This document shows, in pieces, positions 27,230 through 36,912 of a DNA stretch of 58,527 nt. Location of the stretch: assembly GCF_900010725.2 (NCBI RefSeq), contig NZ_LR734877.1:169431-227957 (forward strand). The letters are read 5' to 3'. How positions within the stretch are numbered: the stretch's first letter is position 1; each line of letters begins with the position of its first letter. Made by a program: the position numbers and the translations under genes. The DNA comes from Planktothrix serta PCC 8927 (GTDB taxonomy: Bacteria; Cyanobacteriota; Cyanobacteriia; Cyanobacteriales; Microcoleaceae). The notes below the pieces were generated by a model that was not told the DNA's origin, searched no databases, and saw only the letters and a program-made list of their open reading frames with translations.

Positions 27230-27941
27230 CGATTTATTAACAAGTTTATCGTCTGAGAGTGTTGATGTTTGGCAAACTAATTTGAAGCGATCGCTTCAAC
27301 AAATTCAATTTTATCAAACGATTCTTTCTCCCGATGAACAAAAACGGGCGCAACGCTTTAAATTTGAAAAAGATCAACAGGCATTTATAATTGCACGGGG
27401 AACCTTAAGAATGATTCTCAGTCAGTATTTAAGTCTTTCTCCAGAACAGATTAAATTTAAGTATACTTCTAAAGGAAAACCCAGTTTAGATCAAGATCCG
27501 TTACCGCTACACTTTAATTTATCTCATGCTTATGGAAAAGCTATTTATGCGATCGCCCTTGATAAAAATATCGGCGTAGATATTGAATATCTGCGTAAAA
27601 TCGAAGTCCTCTCTTTAGCTAAACGGTTTTTTTGTGATTCTGAATATCAATGGTTAAATTCCCTATCTTTAGAAGAACAATATACTGCTTTTTTTAAACT
27701 TTGGACGTGCAAAGAAGCCTATTTAAAAGCAACGGGAGAAGGCTTAGTGGGGTTACAGGATATTGAAATTAAAACGCCTTTGAGTTCATCCTGGAAAATT
27801 TTGCAGATTTCTCAAAATTCAGAAATTGGTGAAAATTGGACGTTACAAACAATTGAAACCGCAGAAAACTATGTAGCAACCTTAGCCCTTGAGGGAATAA
27901 ATTATCAGTTTAATACTTGGCAATGGATAGATGAAGAATGA
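27222..27941 (+). CDS. 4'-phosphopantetheinyl transferase, Sfp type
   Basis: A 239-residue Sfp/HetI-type enzyme that loads phosphopantetheine from CoA onto acyl- and peptidyl-carrier proteins. Signatures are GVDIEYLRKI (Mg-binding Asp and Glu) and FFKLWTCKEAYLKATGEGL. The early SPDEQKRAQRF and LSHAYGKAIYAIA blocks are also typical. I placed the start at ATG 27222, within the end of the regulator gene; a longer frame from 27159 is less likely. Cyanobacteria often use one such enzyme for fatty acid, polyketide and peptide synthases. The overlap suggests coupled translation. Confidence 0.9.
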   Translation: MDSDLLTSLSSESVDVWQTNLKRSLQQIQFYQTILSPDEQKRAQRFKFEKDQQAFIIARGTLRMILSQYLSLSPEQIKFKYTSKGKPSLDQDPLPLHFNLSHAYGKAIYAIALDKNIGVDIEYLRKIEVLSLAKRFFCDSEYQWLNSLSLEEQYTAFFKLWTCKEAYLKATGEGLVGLQDIEIKTPLSSSWKILQISQNSEIGENWTLQTIETAENYVATLALEGINYQFNTWQWIDEE

Positions 27942-27977
27942 CTTAATAATATGATAGCATAAAGGTTGATTACAATT

Positions 27978-28102
27978 TATAGCAATCTTAAATCGGTTTT
28001 AATCTTTTAGCGTAGGGGTTAGGTCTCCTAACCCAGGTACCAAGAGGGTTGGGAGACCCAACCCCTACAGGTTTTGATCACAAATCATTTAGACTTGCTA
28101 TA
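27978..28102. mobile_element. MITE-like element with TATAGCAA ends
   Basis: A 125-base element between imperfect terminal inverted repeats of about 25 bases (TATAGCAATCTTAAAT on the left, and ATTTAGACTTGCTATA on the right). Inside is a palindromic GTAGGGGTT/AACCCCTAC core. A TA at each end fits Tc1/IS630-type target use. The right 40 bases recur at 38789-38831, and the terminal TATAGCAAGTCTAAAT also occurs at 52988. Confidence 0.7.
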
Positions 28103-28168
28103 GTTAAGCCATGTTAATATTATAAAGAGATTGCCATTTAATAGCCTAGATTGAGAGAGGAAAAAGTT

Positions 28169-28744
28169 ATGATTGCTGAACCCCAATATCCCCAAAAAAT
28201 GACGGCGGAAGCATACCTAGAATGGGAAGCAACACAGGAATTTCGTCATGAATATGTTGATGGCAAAATTTTGGCGATGACCGGGGGTAGTATTCCTCAT
28301 AATGATATTGCTCTCAACTTATATACTGCACTTAGACCTCATTTGCGTCAAAAAGGCTGTCGAGTTAATGTTTCTGATGTGAAAGTTCAGACTAATCAAA
28401 ATAGTCGTTATTTTTATCCAGATTTAGTTATAACTTGTGATCCTGAAGACTTAAAATCTCGTAAGTTTATTCAAAACCCTAAAGTTATTGTTGAGGTTCT
28501 TTCTCCCAGTACGGCTAGTTATGATTGTACAAAAAAACTCAAATATTATCGCCAAATTTCGAGTTTACAAGAATATGTGTTAATTGATTCAGAATCTATG
28601 TCTGTTGGAGTTTATCATCGAGGAGAAGGGAAAATGTGGTATTATTATGGGTATGAAAAAGGGGATGCGATCGCATTACAAAGCATAGAGTTTGAGTGTC
28701 CAATGGAACTTCTATATGAAGGAATTAGTTTTGATCCAGAATAA
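28169..28744 (+). CDS. Uma2-family (DUF820) putative endonuclease
   Basis: A 191-residue Uma2-type PD-(D/E)XK-fold protein. Features are MTAEAYLEWEATQEFRHEYV, the GGSIPHNDIALNLY block, FYPDLVITCD for the catalytic Asp, and KVIVEVLSPST with the ExxxS/T pattern, followed by a Lys-rich stretch. Such genes are highly multiplied in cyanobacteria and their function is unclear. ATG 28169 follows GAGAGAGG; an in-frame TTG at 28151 is not preferred. Confidence 0.88.
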   Translation: MIAEPQYPQKMTAEAYLEWEATQEFRHEYVDGKILAMTGGSIPHNDIALNLYTALRPHLRQKGCRVNVSDVKVQTNQNSRYFYPDLVITCDPEDLKSRKFIQNPKVIVEVLSPSTASYDCTKKLKYYRQISSLQEYVLIDSESMSVGVYHRGEGKMWYYYGYEKGDAIALQSIEFECPMELLYEGISFDPE

Positions 28745-28754
28745 AATTCTTGTG

Positions 28755-31457
28755 CTATTGAATTGGAATCTCAACGATAAACTCCGAGCCTTCCCTAGCT
28801 TCAGATGAACACTTTAACTGACCCTGATGTCTTTCCACAACAATTTGATAACTAATTGCTAATCCTAAACCTGTTCCTTTCCCGACTGGTTTTGTTGTAA
28901 AGAAGGGATCAAATAATTTATTTTTAACGGCTTCTGTCATCCCCATCCCATTATCAGCAATGCGAATCAAAACTCTCTCATCCTGAATTACTTCTGTCGT
29001 AATTGTGATCGTAGGTTGCCAAGAATTTAAGGAATTATCCTCTGAAAACAACACCAAATCCTGTGGATTTAGATCAGAATAAACTTGTTCATCCCCTTCT
29101 AATATTTTTTCCTGAACTGCATCAATAGCATTGGTGAGTAAATTCATAAACACTTGGTTAATTTGACCCGCATAACATTCAACTAAGGGGAGATTTCCAT
29201 AGTGTTTAATGACTTGAATCGTTTGTTGTCCTCCCGCTTCTGATAAGCGATTTTGGAGAATTAATAATGTATTTTCTAAACCCTCATGTAAATTTACTTG
29301 TTTCACCGATGATTCATCTAAACGAGAAAAATTTCTTAACGATAAAACAATTTGTTGAATTCGACTTGCACCCAATTTCATCGAACTTAATAGTTTAGGA
29401 AAATCCCGTTGTAAGAATTCTAAATCAACGATTTCAGTCATTTCTTGAATAGGTGAAACAGGTTGAGGATAATACCGTTGATACAACGCTACTAAATTTA
29501 ATAAATCCTCCAGATATTGAGTCGCGTAAGTAACATTTCCGTAAATAAAATTAATCGGATTATTAATTTCATGGGCGACTCCAGCCACTAATTGACCTAA
29601 AGAAGACATTTTTTCGGTTTGAATTAAATGGGCTTGAGTTTGTTGTAATTTGTTTAAAGTCGTTTCTAATTCTAAAGTTTGAGATCTCGCTAATACGGCG
29701 GCTTCACGGGTTTGATTATAGAGTTGGGCTTGGTTAATTGCGATCGCCACTTGCGCCGTCACCGCCTGTAATAATTCCACTTCTGAATCACTCCAGCATC
29801 GGGGTTGCTGATGATTTCCGCAGACTAAAACCCCAATTTCTCCCATTTGGGTTTGGATCGGGAGAGACAGCACAGACACTAATCCAAATTTGAGTAAAAA
29901 TGACTTTCTTTGAGAATCAGAAAGCTGATCAATATGATCAATTCGTCCCATTTTTAAATGCAAATATTTTTCAGACCAAATCCCCACTTCCTCTAAAGAA
30001 TATCGACCAATAATATTGGGAAGAGTGGGATCTTTCGCTTCCGTTACAATTTCCCAATAAGCGGGATTCAAATAAGATTGAGATTGATTTTTATCTCTTG
30101 AATTAAAATTCATTTCTTCTCGACGATACCAACAAAAATAGCAGCGATCAACCTTCATTAATTCCCAAACTTGCAAAACCGTTGTTTCTAAAATTGTTTT
30201 CAAATCTAAGGAATTGCGAATTTGGTTAGCTAAATGATTAATCAGTTTTTCCTGTTGGGCGAGTTGTCGAAACCGAAGTTCAGATTCTGCTAATAATTCT
30301 TCGGCTAATTTTCGTTCGGTAACATCTTCATAAGTTCCTAAAATTCCCACGACCTTCCCCTCTAAATCATGCAGGGGAATCTTATTCGTTTCTATCCAAC
30401 ATTGTTTACCATTCGCATTCAATAGAGTTTCTATAATTCGATAACGAGGGGTATTCGCTGCCATCACTTCTTGATCAATTTTTCGATAATTTTCAACTTC
30501 AGCTAAACTGAAAGGTAAATCGTAATCTGTTTTGCCAATTAACGCTTCAGGAGATTTAAACCCCGCATCTAAAGCCACCTGTAAATTACACCCTAGATAT
30601 ACGGAATTGCGATCTTTCCAAAAAATACCTTGGGGGATCGTATTCATAATTAATTGCAGCATTTGTTGGGATTGTTGAAGATCTTCCTCTACTTTTTTGC
30701 GATCATTAATATCCGTAATTGTGCCAATATATCCCGTCATTTTCCCGCCGGAATCTTTCACGGGAACAGCTTGACCTAATACCCAAATTCCGCTTTGATC
30801 TAATGAGTTTAAACGATATTCTAAAGAAAAAGATTGTTGATTTTGAATCGCACTTGACCATTCTTGAATTAACCGTGCTCGATCATCAGGATAAATGCCA
30901 TCAACCCAACCCCAATTTAAAGCATCCGAGGGTGGCCGTCCTGTAATTCGACATCCATAGTCATTAATATATAAACAATGTCCCGTGACATCGGTTTCAA
31001 ACAAACCCACTGGACAAGCTTGCATTAAATCTTGATAATGTTGCAGGCTGATTTTTAAGGTTTGGTTGATTTTTTCAAGTTCTGGGAAAGGGGGAAGTTG
31101 TAACAGTTTAGGCAGTAAAGAAATTAGGGTATAGGATGTAAAAAGCGAAAGGACAGCCGTGATAGTTTTCAATCCTGCTGATAGCCAATACATTGGATAT
31201 CCCAGGGTAAAAATATCCATTAATGGCTGGAGTCCACAGGCAAAAATAAACGCACTTAATAGAATAAAAACACGGGAATCGGATAAATTTTGATGTTGGC
31301 GAACCCAGTAAATTAATGAGATAGAAATTAAAAAACAAGTCAGTGTAATTAACGAATCTGAGAGCAGATAAAGCCCCATTAATTTAGGTTGCCAACCAGA
31401 AGGCATTTCTGAAGCCATCGCAACCAGTTTTTGTGAAATCATCCAGGGGAAATTCAT
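28755..31457 (-). CDS. Membrane histidine kinase with ethylene-receptor-like sensor, PAS and GAF domains
   Basis: A 900-residue kinase. The N terminus (about 30-125) has three hydrophobic helices that align without gaps to the plant ETR1 ethylene-binding region: Asp34 at the position of ETR1 Asp25, Cys74 at Cys65, but Pro78 where the copper ligand His69 should be. Two PAS domains follow (about 135-260, 263-385; motifs CPVGLFETDVTGHC, ITDINDRKK, YEDVTERK). Then come a GAF domain (about 400-580), a coiled coil and HisKA (LVAGVAHEINNPINF, phospho-His). The ATPase has TNAIDAVQE, ADNGMGM and GKGTGLGLAIS. It acts at a membrane. No response regulator is adjacent. Confidence 0.9.
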   Translation of the reverse strand: MNFPWMISQKLVAMASEMPSGWQPKLMGLYLLSDSLITLTCFLISISLIYWVRQHQNLSDSRVFILLSAFIFACGLQPLMDIFTLGYPMYWLSAGLKTITAVLSLFTSYTLISLLPKLLQLPPFPELEKINQTLKISLQHYQDLMQACPVGLFETDVTGHCLYINDYGCRITGRPPSDALNWGWVDGIYPDDRARLIQEWSSAIQNQQSFSLEYRLNSLDQSGIWVLGQAVPVKDSGGKMTGYIGTITDINDRKKVEEDLQQSQQMLQLIMNTIPQGIFWKDRNSVYLGCNLQVALDAGFKSPEALIGKTDYDLPFSLAEVENYRKIDQEVMAANTPRYRIIETLLNANGKQCWIETNKIPLHDLEGKVVGILGTYEDVTERKLAEELLAESELRFRQLAQQEKLINHLANQIRNSLDLKTILETTVLQVWELMKVDRCYFCWYRREEMNFNSRDKNQSQSYLNPAYWEIVTEAKDPTLPNIIGRYSLEEVGIWSEKYLHLKMGRIDHIDQLSDSQRKSFLLKFGLVSVLSLPIQTQMGEIGVLVCGNHQQPRCWSDSEVELLQAVTAQVAIAINQAQLYNQTREAAVLARSQTLELETTLNKLQQTQAHLIQTEKMSSLGQLVAGVAHEINNPINFIYGNVTYATQYLEDLLNLVALYQRYYPQPVSPIQEMTEIVDLEFLQRDFPKLLSSMKLGASRIQQIVLSLRNFSRLDESSVKQVNLHEGLENTLLILQNRLSEAGGQQTIQVIKHYGNLPLVECYAGQINQVFMNLLTNAIDAVQEKILEGDEQVYSDLNPQDLVLFSEDNSLNSWQPTITITTEVIQDERVLIRIADNGMGMTEAVKNKLFDPFFTTKPVGKGTGLGLAISYQIVVERHQGQLKCSSEAREGSEFIVEIPIQ

Positions 31458-31640
31458 GACACTTTATAATTTATATGGGTAATTAAAGATACAATAAAAT
31501 ATTGAATACAGATTGAGAGAAAACGGGATTAATAATTGATAATAACCTCAACAGTATTGGGTGATCCGATCGCACTCAGCAAAAATCCCCCTTTAGCATT
31601 TATAATTATATTTTTGATGCAAATCTGCGTTTAGGTTTCA

Positions 31641-33290
31641 ATGACTACAGAAATTCAAACTGAAATTCAAACTGAAATTCAAGCCGAGGTTGAGAGACGT
31701 CGTAACTTTGCGATTATTTCTCACCCTGATGCTGGAAAAACGACCCTGACAGAAAAATTGCTCCTCTACGGAGGTGCTATTCACGAAGCAGGTGCTGTTA
31801 AGGTACGCAGATCTCAACGTCATGCAACATCAGACTGGATGGCAATGGAGCAACAACGGGGAATTTCGATTACCTCAACAGTTTTGCAGTTTGAGTATAA
31901 CAACTGTCAGATCAATCTGCTAGATACACCCGGACACCAAGATTTTAGTGAAGATACCTATCGTACCTTAGCCGCAGCAGATAATGCGGTTATGTTGGAA
32001 GATGCAGCTAAGGGATTAGAGCCGCAAACTCGCAAACTTTTTGAAGTCTGCAAAATGCGAGGTCTGCCTATTTTTACCTTTATTAATAAAATGGATCGTC
32101 CGGGTCGAGAACCCTTAGAATTATTGGATGAAATTGAAAAAGAATTAGGGTTAAAAACCTATCCGGTAAATTGGCCGATTGGTATGGGCGATCGCTTTAA
32201 AGGAGTGTTTGATCGTCGTCAACAACAAATTCATTTATTTGAACGCAGCGCCCACGGAAGTCGAGAAGCGTTAGATACGGTTTTAGATTTAGGTGATCCC
32301 CGGATTGAGAAATTCTTAGATCAGGATCTTTATTATCAGTTGAAAGAAGACTTAGAACTCCTTGAAGAAGTCGGCTCAGAATTTAATTTCGATCAAATTC
32401 ATTCAGGAAAAATGACCCCAGTTTTCTTCGGAAGTGCCATGACTAATTTTGGGGTAAAATTATTCTTAGATTCCTTCTTAGACTATGCCTTAAAACCCGG
32501 TTCTCACCTAAGTACATTGGGGGAGATGCCACCGGAATATCCTGAGTTTACGGGCTTTGTATTTAAACTGCAAGCGAATATGGATGCCAAGCACCGAGAT
32601 CGGGTTGCTTTTGTGCGAGTTTGTACCGGAAAATTTGAAAAAGATATGACGGTTAATCATGCTCGTACAGGAAAAGTAATCCGGCTTTCTCGTCCCCAAA
32701 AATTATTTGCTCAAGAACGACAATCGATTGAAATTGCCTATCCTGGGGATGTGATTGGATTAAATAATCCGGGGGTTTTTGCCATTGGGGATACGATTTA
32801 TATGGGCAAAAAATTAGAATATGAAGGAATTCCCTGTTTCAGCCCGGAATTATTTGCCTATTTGAGAAATCCTAATCCTTCTAAGTTTAAACAATTCCAT
32901 AAAGGGGTTTTAGAATTGCGAGAAGAAGGGGCAATACAAATTATGTTTTCCGCCGATGAATCTAAACGTGACCCGATTTTAGCTGCGGTAGGTCAACTAC
33001 AATTTGAAGTCGTTCAGTTTAGATTACAAAATGAATATGGCGCCGAAACTTCCTTAGATCCTTTACCCTATAGTGTGGCTCGTTGGGTAACCGGAGGTTG
33101 GGATGCCTTAAATCAAGCGGGACGAATTTTTAACGCTGCTGTGGTTAAAGATAGTTGGGATCGTCCGGTTTTATTGTTTAAAAATGATTGGAATTGTCGT
33201 CAAGCCGAAGGCGATCACCCGGAGTTAAAATTAAGTTCCATTGCTCCGGTTGTTTCTGTGCAAAATTCTCAATCTGGGGAGGAAGAATAA
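31641..33290 (+). CDS. prfC: Peptide chain release factor 3
   Basis: A 549-residue GTPase that recycles RF1/RF2 after termination. Motifs are [14 protein letters not shown] (G1), [12 protein letters not shown] (G2), [16 protein letters not shown] (G3) and [14 protein letters not shown] (G4), with RF3-specific sequence around [14 protein letters not shown]. The first 13 residues are a tandem [11 protein letters not shown] repeat, coded by three copies of a 12-base unit; these may be extra residues before the usual start. Start ATG 31641. A hairpin terminator follows. Confidence 0.96.
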   Translation: MTTEIQTEIQTEIQAEVERRRNFAIISHPDAGKTTLTEKLLLYGGAIHEAGAVKVRRSQRHATSDWMAMEQQRGISITSTVLQFEYNNCQINLLDTPGHQDFSEDTYRTLAAADNAVMLEDAAKGLEPQTRKLFEVCKMRGLPIFTFINKMDRPGREPLELLDEIEKELGLKTYPVNWPIGMGDRFKGVFDRRQQQIHLFERSAHGSREALDTVLDLGDPRIEKFLDQDLYYQLKEDLELLEEVGSEFNFDQIHSGKMTPVFFGSAMTNFGVKLFLDSFLDYALKPGSHLSTLGEMPPEYPEFTGFVFKLQANMDAKHRDRVAFVRVCTGKFEKDMTVNHARTGKVIRLSRPQKLFAQERQSIEIAYPGDVIGLNNPGVFAIGDTIYMGKKLEYEGIPCFSPELFAYLRNPNPSKFKQFHKGVLELREEGAIQIMFSADESKRDPILAAVGQLQFEVVQFRLQNEYGAETSLDPLPYSVARWVTGGWDALNQAGRIFNAAVVKDSWDRPVLLFKNDWNCRQAEGDHPELKLSSIAPVVSVQNSQSGEEE

Positions 33291-33305
33291 GCGACAAAAA
33301 GCATT

Positions 33306-33335
33306 AACCCCCTCTTCTGAATCGAAAAGGGGGTT
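33306..33335 (+). terminator. Terminator-like hairpin after prfC
   Basis: Arms AACCCCCT (33306-33313) and AGGGGGTT (33328-33335), 16 bases after the prfC stop. There is no clear U-run, but position and GC content fit a transcription stop. Confidence 0.55.
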
Positions 33336-33472
33336 AGGAAAAGGGGTCGAAAAATGGGGATTAAATCAACTGGGTGTGCTCCAATTTCTTCTCCCTTTTT
33401 AGGGATGAACCTCTGGTATTTATAACTAAACTATCAAACACAAAACGAGGAGAAATGTAAAACTTTGATTGA

Positions 33473-34219
33473 TTAAGAATTGGGTTCAGATGGTGATTCA
33501 CCAAATAAACTATTATAGGTTAAAGCTGCGGCAATTCCTCCTAGAATAGGAGCGACCCAGAATAACCATAATTGCTGAATTGCCCAACCGCCAATAAACA
33601 ATGCCGGGCCGGTGCTACGGGCAGGATTTACAGATACATTGGTAACTGGAATTCCGATTAAGTGAATTAAGGTTAATCCTAAACCAATGGCAATGGGGGC
33701 AAATCCTTGAGGTGCGCGGCGATCGGTTGATCCCATAATCACCATCAAGAACATAAATGTCAACACAAATTCATGCAGCAGGGCTGAAAATAAGTTGTAA
33801 CCGCCGGGAGAATGGTCTCCATATCCATTGGTTGCAAATGGGTTAGAACCACTTTTAAAGGCTACTGCATCAAATCCGGCTTTCCCACTGACAATTAAAT
33901 AAAGCACTAAAGAGGCTACAATTGCTCCGGCAACTTGAGATCCAATATAAAGTGCTAAATCTTTGCCTCCAGAGAAGCGTTTACCTGCCCATAATCCAAA
34001 GGAAACCGCAGGATTGAGATGGCAACCGGAAATATGACCAATGGCATAAGCCATCGTTAAAACGGTTAAACCAAAAGCAAATGCAACTCCTGTTAGTCCA
34101 ATACCAATCGCATTCGTCGAATCTGGAAATGCAGCAGCAAAAACAGCCGATCCACACCCTCCAAAAACTAGCCAAAATGTTCCCATAAATTCGGCAAGAC
34201 ATCGCTTAGTCAGTGGCAT
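33473..34219 (-). CDS. aqpZ: Aquaporin Z
   Basis: A 248-residue water channel with six membrane helices and two NPA half-helices, HLNPAVSFG and [13 protein letters not shown]. The selectivity filter reads His in [11 protein letters not shown] and Arg in NPARS, matching the water-specific AqpZ type rather than a glycerol facilitator. Start ATG 34219. It acts in the cytoplasmic membrane and in cyanobacteria has been tied to osmotic responses. Confidence 0.95.
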   Translation of the reverse strand: MPLTKRCLAEFMGTFWLVFGGCGSAVFAAAFPDSTNAIGIGLTGVAFAFGLTVLTMAYAIGHISGCHLNPAVSFGLWAGKRFSGGKDLALYIGSQVAGAIVASLVLYLIVSGKAGFDAVAFKSGSNPFATNGYGDHSPGGYNLFSALLHEFVLTFMFLMVIMGSTDRRAPQGFAPIAIGLGLTLIHLIGIPVTNVSVNPARSTGPALFIGGWAIQQLWLFWVAPILGGIAAALTYNSLFGESPSEPNS

Positions 34220-34707
34220 TATTAAACCTCTTAGAATACAACCCAGTTAAAATATCTGTCTACAAGCAGATAACTTTCATTGGAAACCTACCATATAATT
34301 GACAAATTTTGGCGCTATAGGCAGCAAATTCAGAAAAAATTAATAAAAACTTGATTAATTGTTAAGAAATTATAAAAAATATCATTTTTCTATAAATATC
34401 ATTTATGATGTTTGGTTTTTAAAATAAATTTATCAATAATCAGGGGATAAATAAGCATGGGTGTTAACCTAAGCTGAAAACCCCTGATTATAGCTGAGAT
34501 TTGATCCCCCTAAATCCCCCTTAACAAGGGGGACTTTTATCCCCCGTACCCCCTTTTTTAAGGGGAGTTAGTGGGGATCTAATTCCCCCCTTGTTAAGCC
34601 AGGGTTAGGGGGGATCAAGTCTGGGATAAAAACCGGGATTTGAGGCTTAAGTTAAGGTCGAGGGTGCGTGGGCGTTGATGGCTGCAACCAACGGGTTAAT
34701 GATTGAA
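34220..34707. other. Long intergenic region, mostly repeat-derived
   Basis: About 490 bases upstream of aqpZ and beyond the 3' end of the radical-SAM gene. The first 215 bases are AT-rich and presumably hold the aqpZ promoter; the rest is the hairpin repeat at 34438-34655. No coding frame is evident. Confidence 0.5.
34438..34655. repeat. Multi-hairpin repeat, subtype with CCCCCTAAATCCCCC core
   Basis: Terminal arms TTAACCTAAGC (34464-34474) and GCTTAAGTTAA (34645-34655) are imperfect inverted repeats. An additional hairpin AATCAGGGG/CCCCTGATT spans 34438-34489. The interior holds a long-range palindrome of GATCCCCCTAA (about 34503) and TTAGGGGGGATC (about 34606), with further GGGGGA/CCCCC stems. 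The left half matches the repeat at 58368-58527 closely. Confidence 0.75.
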
Positions 34708-36270
34708 TTATGCGGGAATTTTGGTAGGAAGTTGAGCTTTTTGGGCTTGATATTCCGCTAACTGTTGTTCAATTTCAGTTCTGACAATTTGGCGATATTC
34801 TAAGAAATGTTCATTGTGGGCGCATAAGGTTAAATAATGATCCCAGACGGCGGGATTATGTTTGATAATGCTAAATAAATATAGCCAGAATTTCCATCGG
34901 GTTTTGCGTTTCAACCCTTGTCGCCAAATGACAATGGCTAAGGCTTTTAAATCAACCAGGCTGGGGAATTTACCCGGAGGATGACATTTGGGTGCGCCTA
35001 ACTTTAAGAAACAGCGATAGGTGCGTTCTAAATACCGTTCAGGATCATATAATTGCCAGAAGGTTTCAATATATTCTTGAGCAATTTCTTCAACGGGACG
35101 GGTGGGAACAAAGTTAATTAAGGTGGTTTGGTTAATATCAAATTTTTTAGGATTAATTAACCGTCCTTCTTTTTCTAAACGAGTCCATAACGCCGTATTC
35201 GGTAAGGCTTGTAACATACTAAATAAAGCTGTTGGAATTGCTGATTGTTCTACAAAGTCAATAATTCGAGTTCCCGCACCGGGTTTTTCACCATCAAACC
35301 CTAGAATAAATCCCGCCATTGGCCTTAACCCCGCCCGGATTATTTTATCAACGGCTTCTAATAACGGACTGCGGTTATTTTGATATTTTTTGGTCATTTC
35401 TAAACTACTGGTATCTGGGGTTTCAATTCCCAAGAAAACCGCATCAAAGTTACACTCAACCATCAACTCCATTAATTCAGCATCATCCGCTAAATCGATG
35501 GACGCTTCTGTATTAAACCGGAAGGGATATTGATGTTCGGCTTGCCAAATTTTTAGGGCTTTTAATAGTAATTTAACATTACGTTTATTGCCAATAAAGT
35601 TATCATCTACCATGAAAATTGACCGTCGCCATCCTAATTCATAGAGATAGTCTAATTCCTTTAATAATTGTTCTGGGGTTTTCGTCCGGGGTTTGCGACC
35701 ATAAAGCACAATAATATCGCAAAATTCACATTGAAACGGACAGCCCCGTGAAAACTGCACGGACATGGAATCATAAGCATCTAATTCTAATAAATCATAA
35801 CGGGGAATTGGAGTTAAGGTGACACTGGGTTTTTCTGCGGTACGAAATACCCCAGAAGTTTCTCCCCGTTCAATGGCTTCTACAAACATCGGTAGGGTGA
35901 TTTCCCCTTCATCTAAAATCATAAAATCAGCCCCAGCCGTTTCAATTTCATGGGGAACAGAAGTGGGATATGGGCCACCAACAGCGACTAATTTTCCTCG
36001 TCTTTTCGCTTCTTGAATTTGGGCGATAAAATCAGATTTTTGTACAATCATTCCTGATAAAATCACTAATTCAGCCCAGTCCCATTCGGCTTGAGTCACA
36101 GCAGTAATATTGCGATCAACAAGTTTGAATTCCCAGGTTTGAGGTAAAATTGCAGCAACTGTAATTAATCCCAAGGGCGGTAATAAGACTTTGCGATTGA
36201 CTAATTCTAGGATTTTTTCATACGACCAAAATGTAGACGGAAATTCAGGATAAATCAATAAAGTTTTCAT
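34708..36270 (-). CDS. B12-binding-domain radical SAM protein (DUF4070 type)
   Basis: A 520-residue enzyme. The N-terminal cobalamin-binding domain (about 1-150; LLIYPEFPSTFW, VAVGGPYPTS, DFMILDEGE) precedes a radical SAM domain with the 4Fe-4S motif CPFQCEFC (about 177-184). The C-terminal region resembles DUF4070 (PERYLERTYRCFLKLG). Relatives include the hopanoid C2-methylase HpnP and magnesium-protoporphyrin cyclase BchE-like proteins; here the substrate cannot be set. Start ATG 36270. It is a single gene, divergent from the peroxiredoxin gene. Confidence 0.88.
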   Translation of the reverse strand: MKTLLIYPEFPSTFWSYEKILELVNRKVLLPPLGLITVAAILPQTWEFKLVDRNITAVTQAEWDWAELVILSGMIVQKSDFIAQIQEAKRRGKLVAVGGPYPTSVPHEIETAGADFMILDEGEITLPMFVEAIERGETSGVFRTAEKPSVTLTPIPRYDLLELDAYDSMSVQFSRGCPFQCEFCDIIVLYGRKPRTKTPEQLLKELDYLYELGWRRSIFMVDDNFIGNKRNVKLLLKALKIWQAEHQYPFRFNTEASIDLADDAELMELMVECNFDAVFLGIETPDTSSLEMTKKYQNNRSPLLEAVDKIIRAGLRPMAGFILGFDGEKPGAGTRIIDFVEQSAIPTALFSMLQALPNTALWTRLEKEGRLINPKKFDINQTTLINFVPTRPVEEIAQEYIETFWQLYDPERYLERTYRCFLKLGAPKCHPPGKFPSLVDLKALAIVIWRQGLKRKTRWKFWLYLFSIIKHNPAVWDHYLTLCAHNEHFLEYRQIVRTEIEQQLAEYQAQKAQLPTKIPA

Positions 36271-36415
36271 GCTAAAAACGTTAATTGTGGGTTAAAATGT
36301 TAGAGAATCAGTTAAATTGTCCTAGAAAAATCCTCCTTGGGTAGCAGAGTCACCCTGTCCGCGCTATCATAACAAACATTAACATTTCACCAAATCATAC
36401 AGGGTTATCACCAAT

Positions 36416-36877
36416 ATGGCCGTCAAAGTAGGAGATATTGCTCCTGATTTCACCTTAACTTCGCAAACGGGCGAATCAGTTAGCCTCAAAGACTTCCAGG
36501 GGAAAAAATCCGTTGTCCTCTACTTTTATCCCAAGGATGATACTCCCGGTTGTACCGCAGAAGCTTGCGCGTTTCGAGATAGTTATCAAGTCTTTAAAGA
36601 TGCTGGGGCGGAAGTGATTGGCATTAGTTCAGACACAGCCCAATCTCATCAACAGTTTGCCACAAAATACAATCTTCCCTTTATTTTATTGAGTGATACG
36701 GGAAATAAAGTTCGTCAACTCTATGGGGTTCCGGCGACGATGTGGGTTTTACCCGGTCGCGTTACCTATATTATCGATCAAGACGGCATAGTCCGACACC
36801 TATTTGATTCTATGTTGGAATTTCAGCGCCATGTTGAAGAAGCTTTAACCACCCTCAAAGCCCTTCCGATTTCTTAA
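36416..36877 (+). CDS. bcp: Peroxiredoxin, BCP/PrxQ type
   Basis: A 153-residue thiol peroxidase. DDTPGCTAEACAFRD holds the peroxidatic Cys46 and the resolving Cys51, five residues apart as in the atypical two-Cys PrxQ subgroup. The GDIAPDFTL start and YFYPKDDTPGCT block are typical. ATG 36416 is the start. It reduces peroxides with thioredoxin in the cytosol. An AbrB-type permease gene follows after about 35 bases. Confidence 0.95.
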   Translation: MAVKVGDIAPDFTLTSQTGESVSLKDFQGKKSVVLYFYPKDDTPGCTAEACAFRDSYQVFKDAGAEVIGISSDTAQSHQQFATKYNLPFILLSDTGNKVRQLYGVPATMWVLPGRVTYIIDQDGIVRHLFDSMLEFQRHVEEALTTLKALPIS

Positions 36878-36912
36878 CCTTAAATCCCTATAAGAGCGAT
36901 CGCTTCTAGTTG

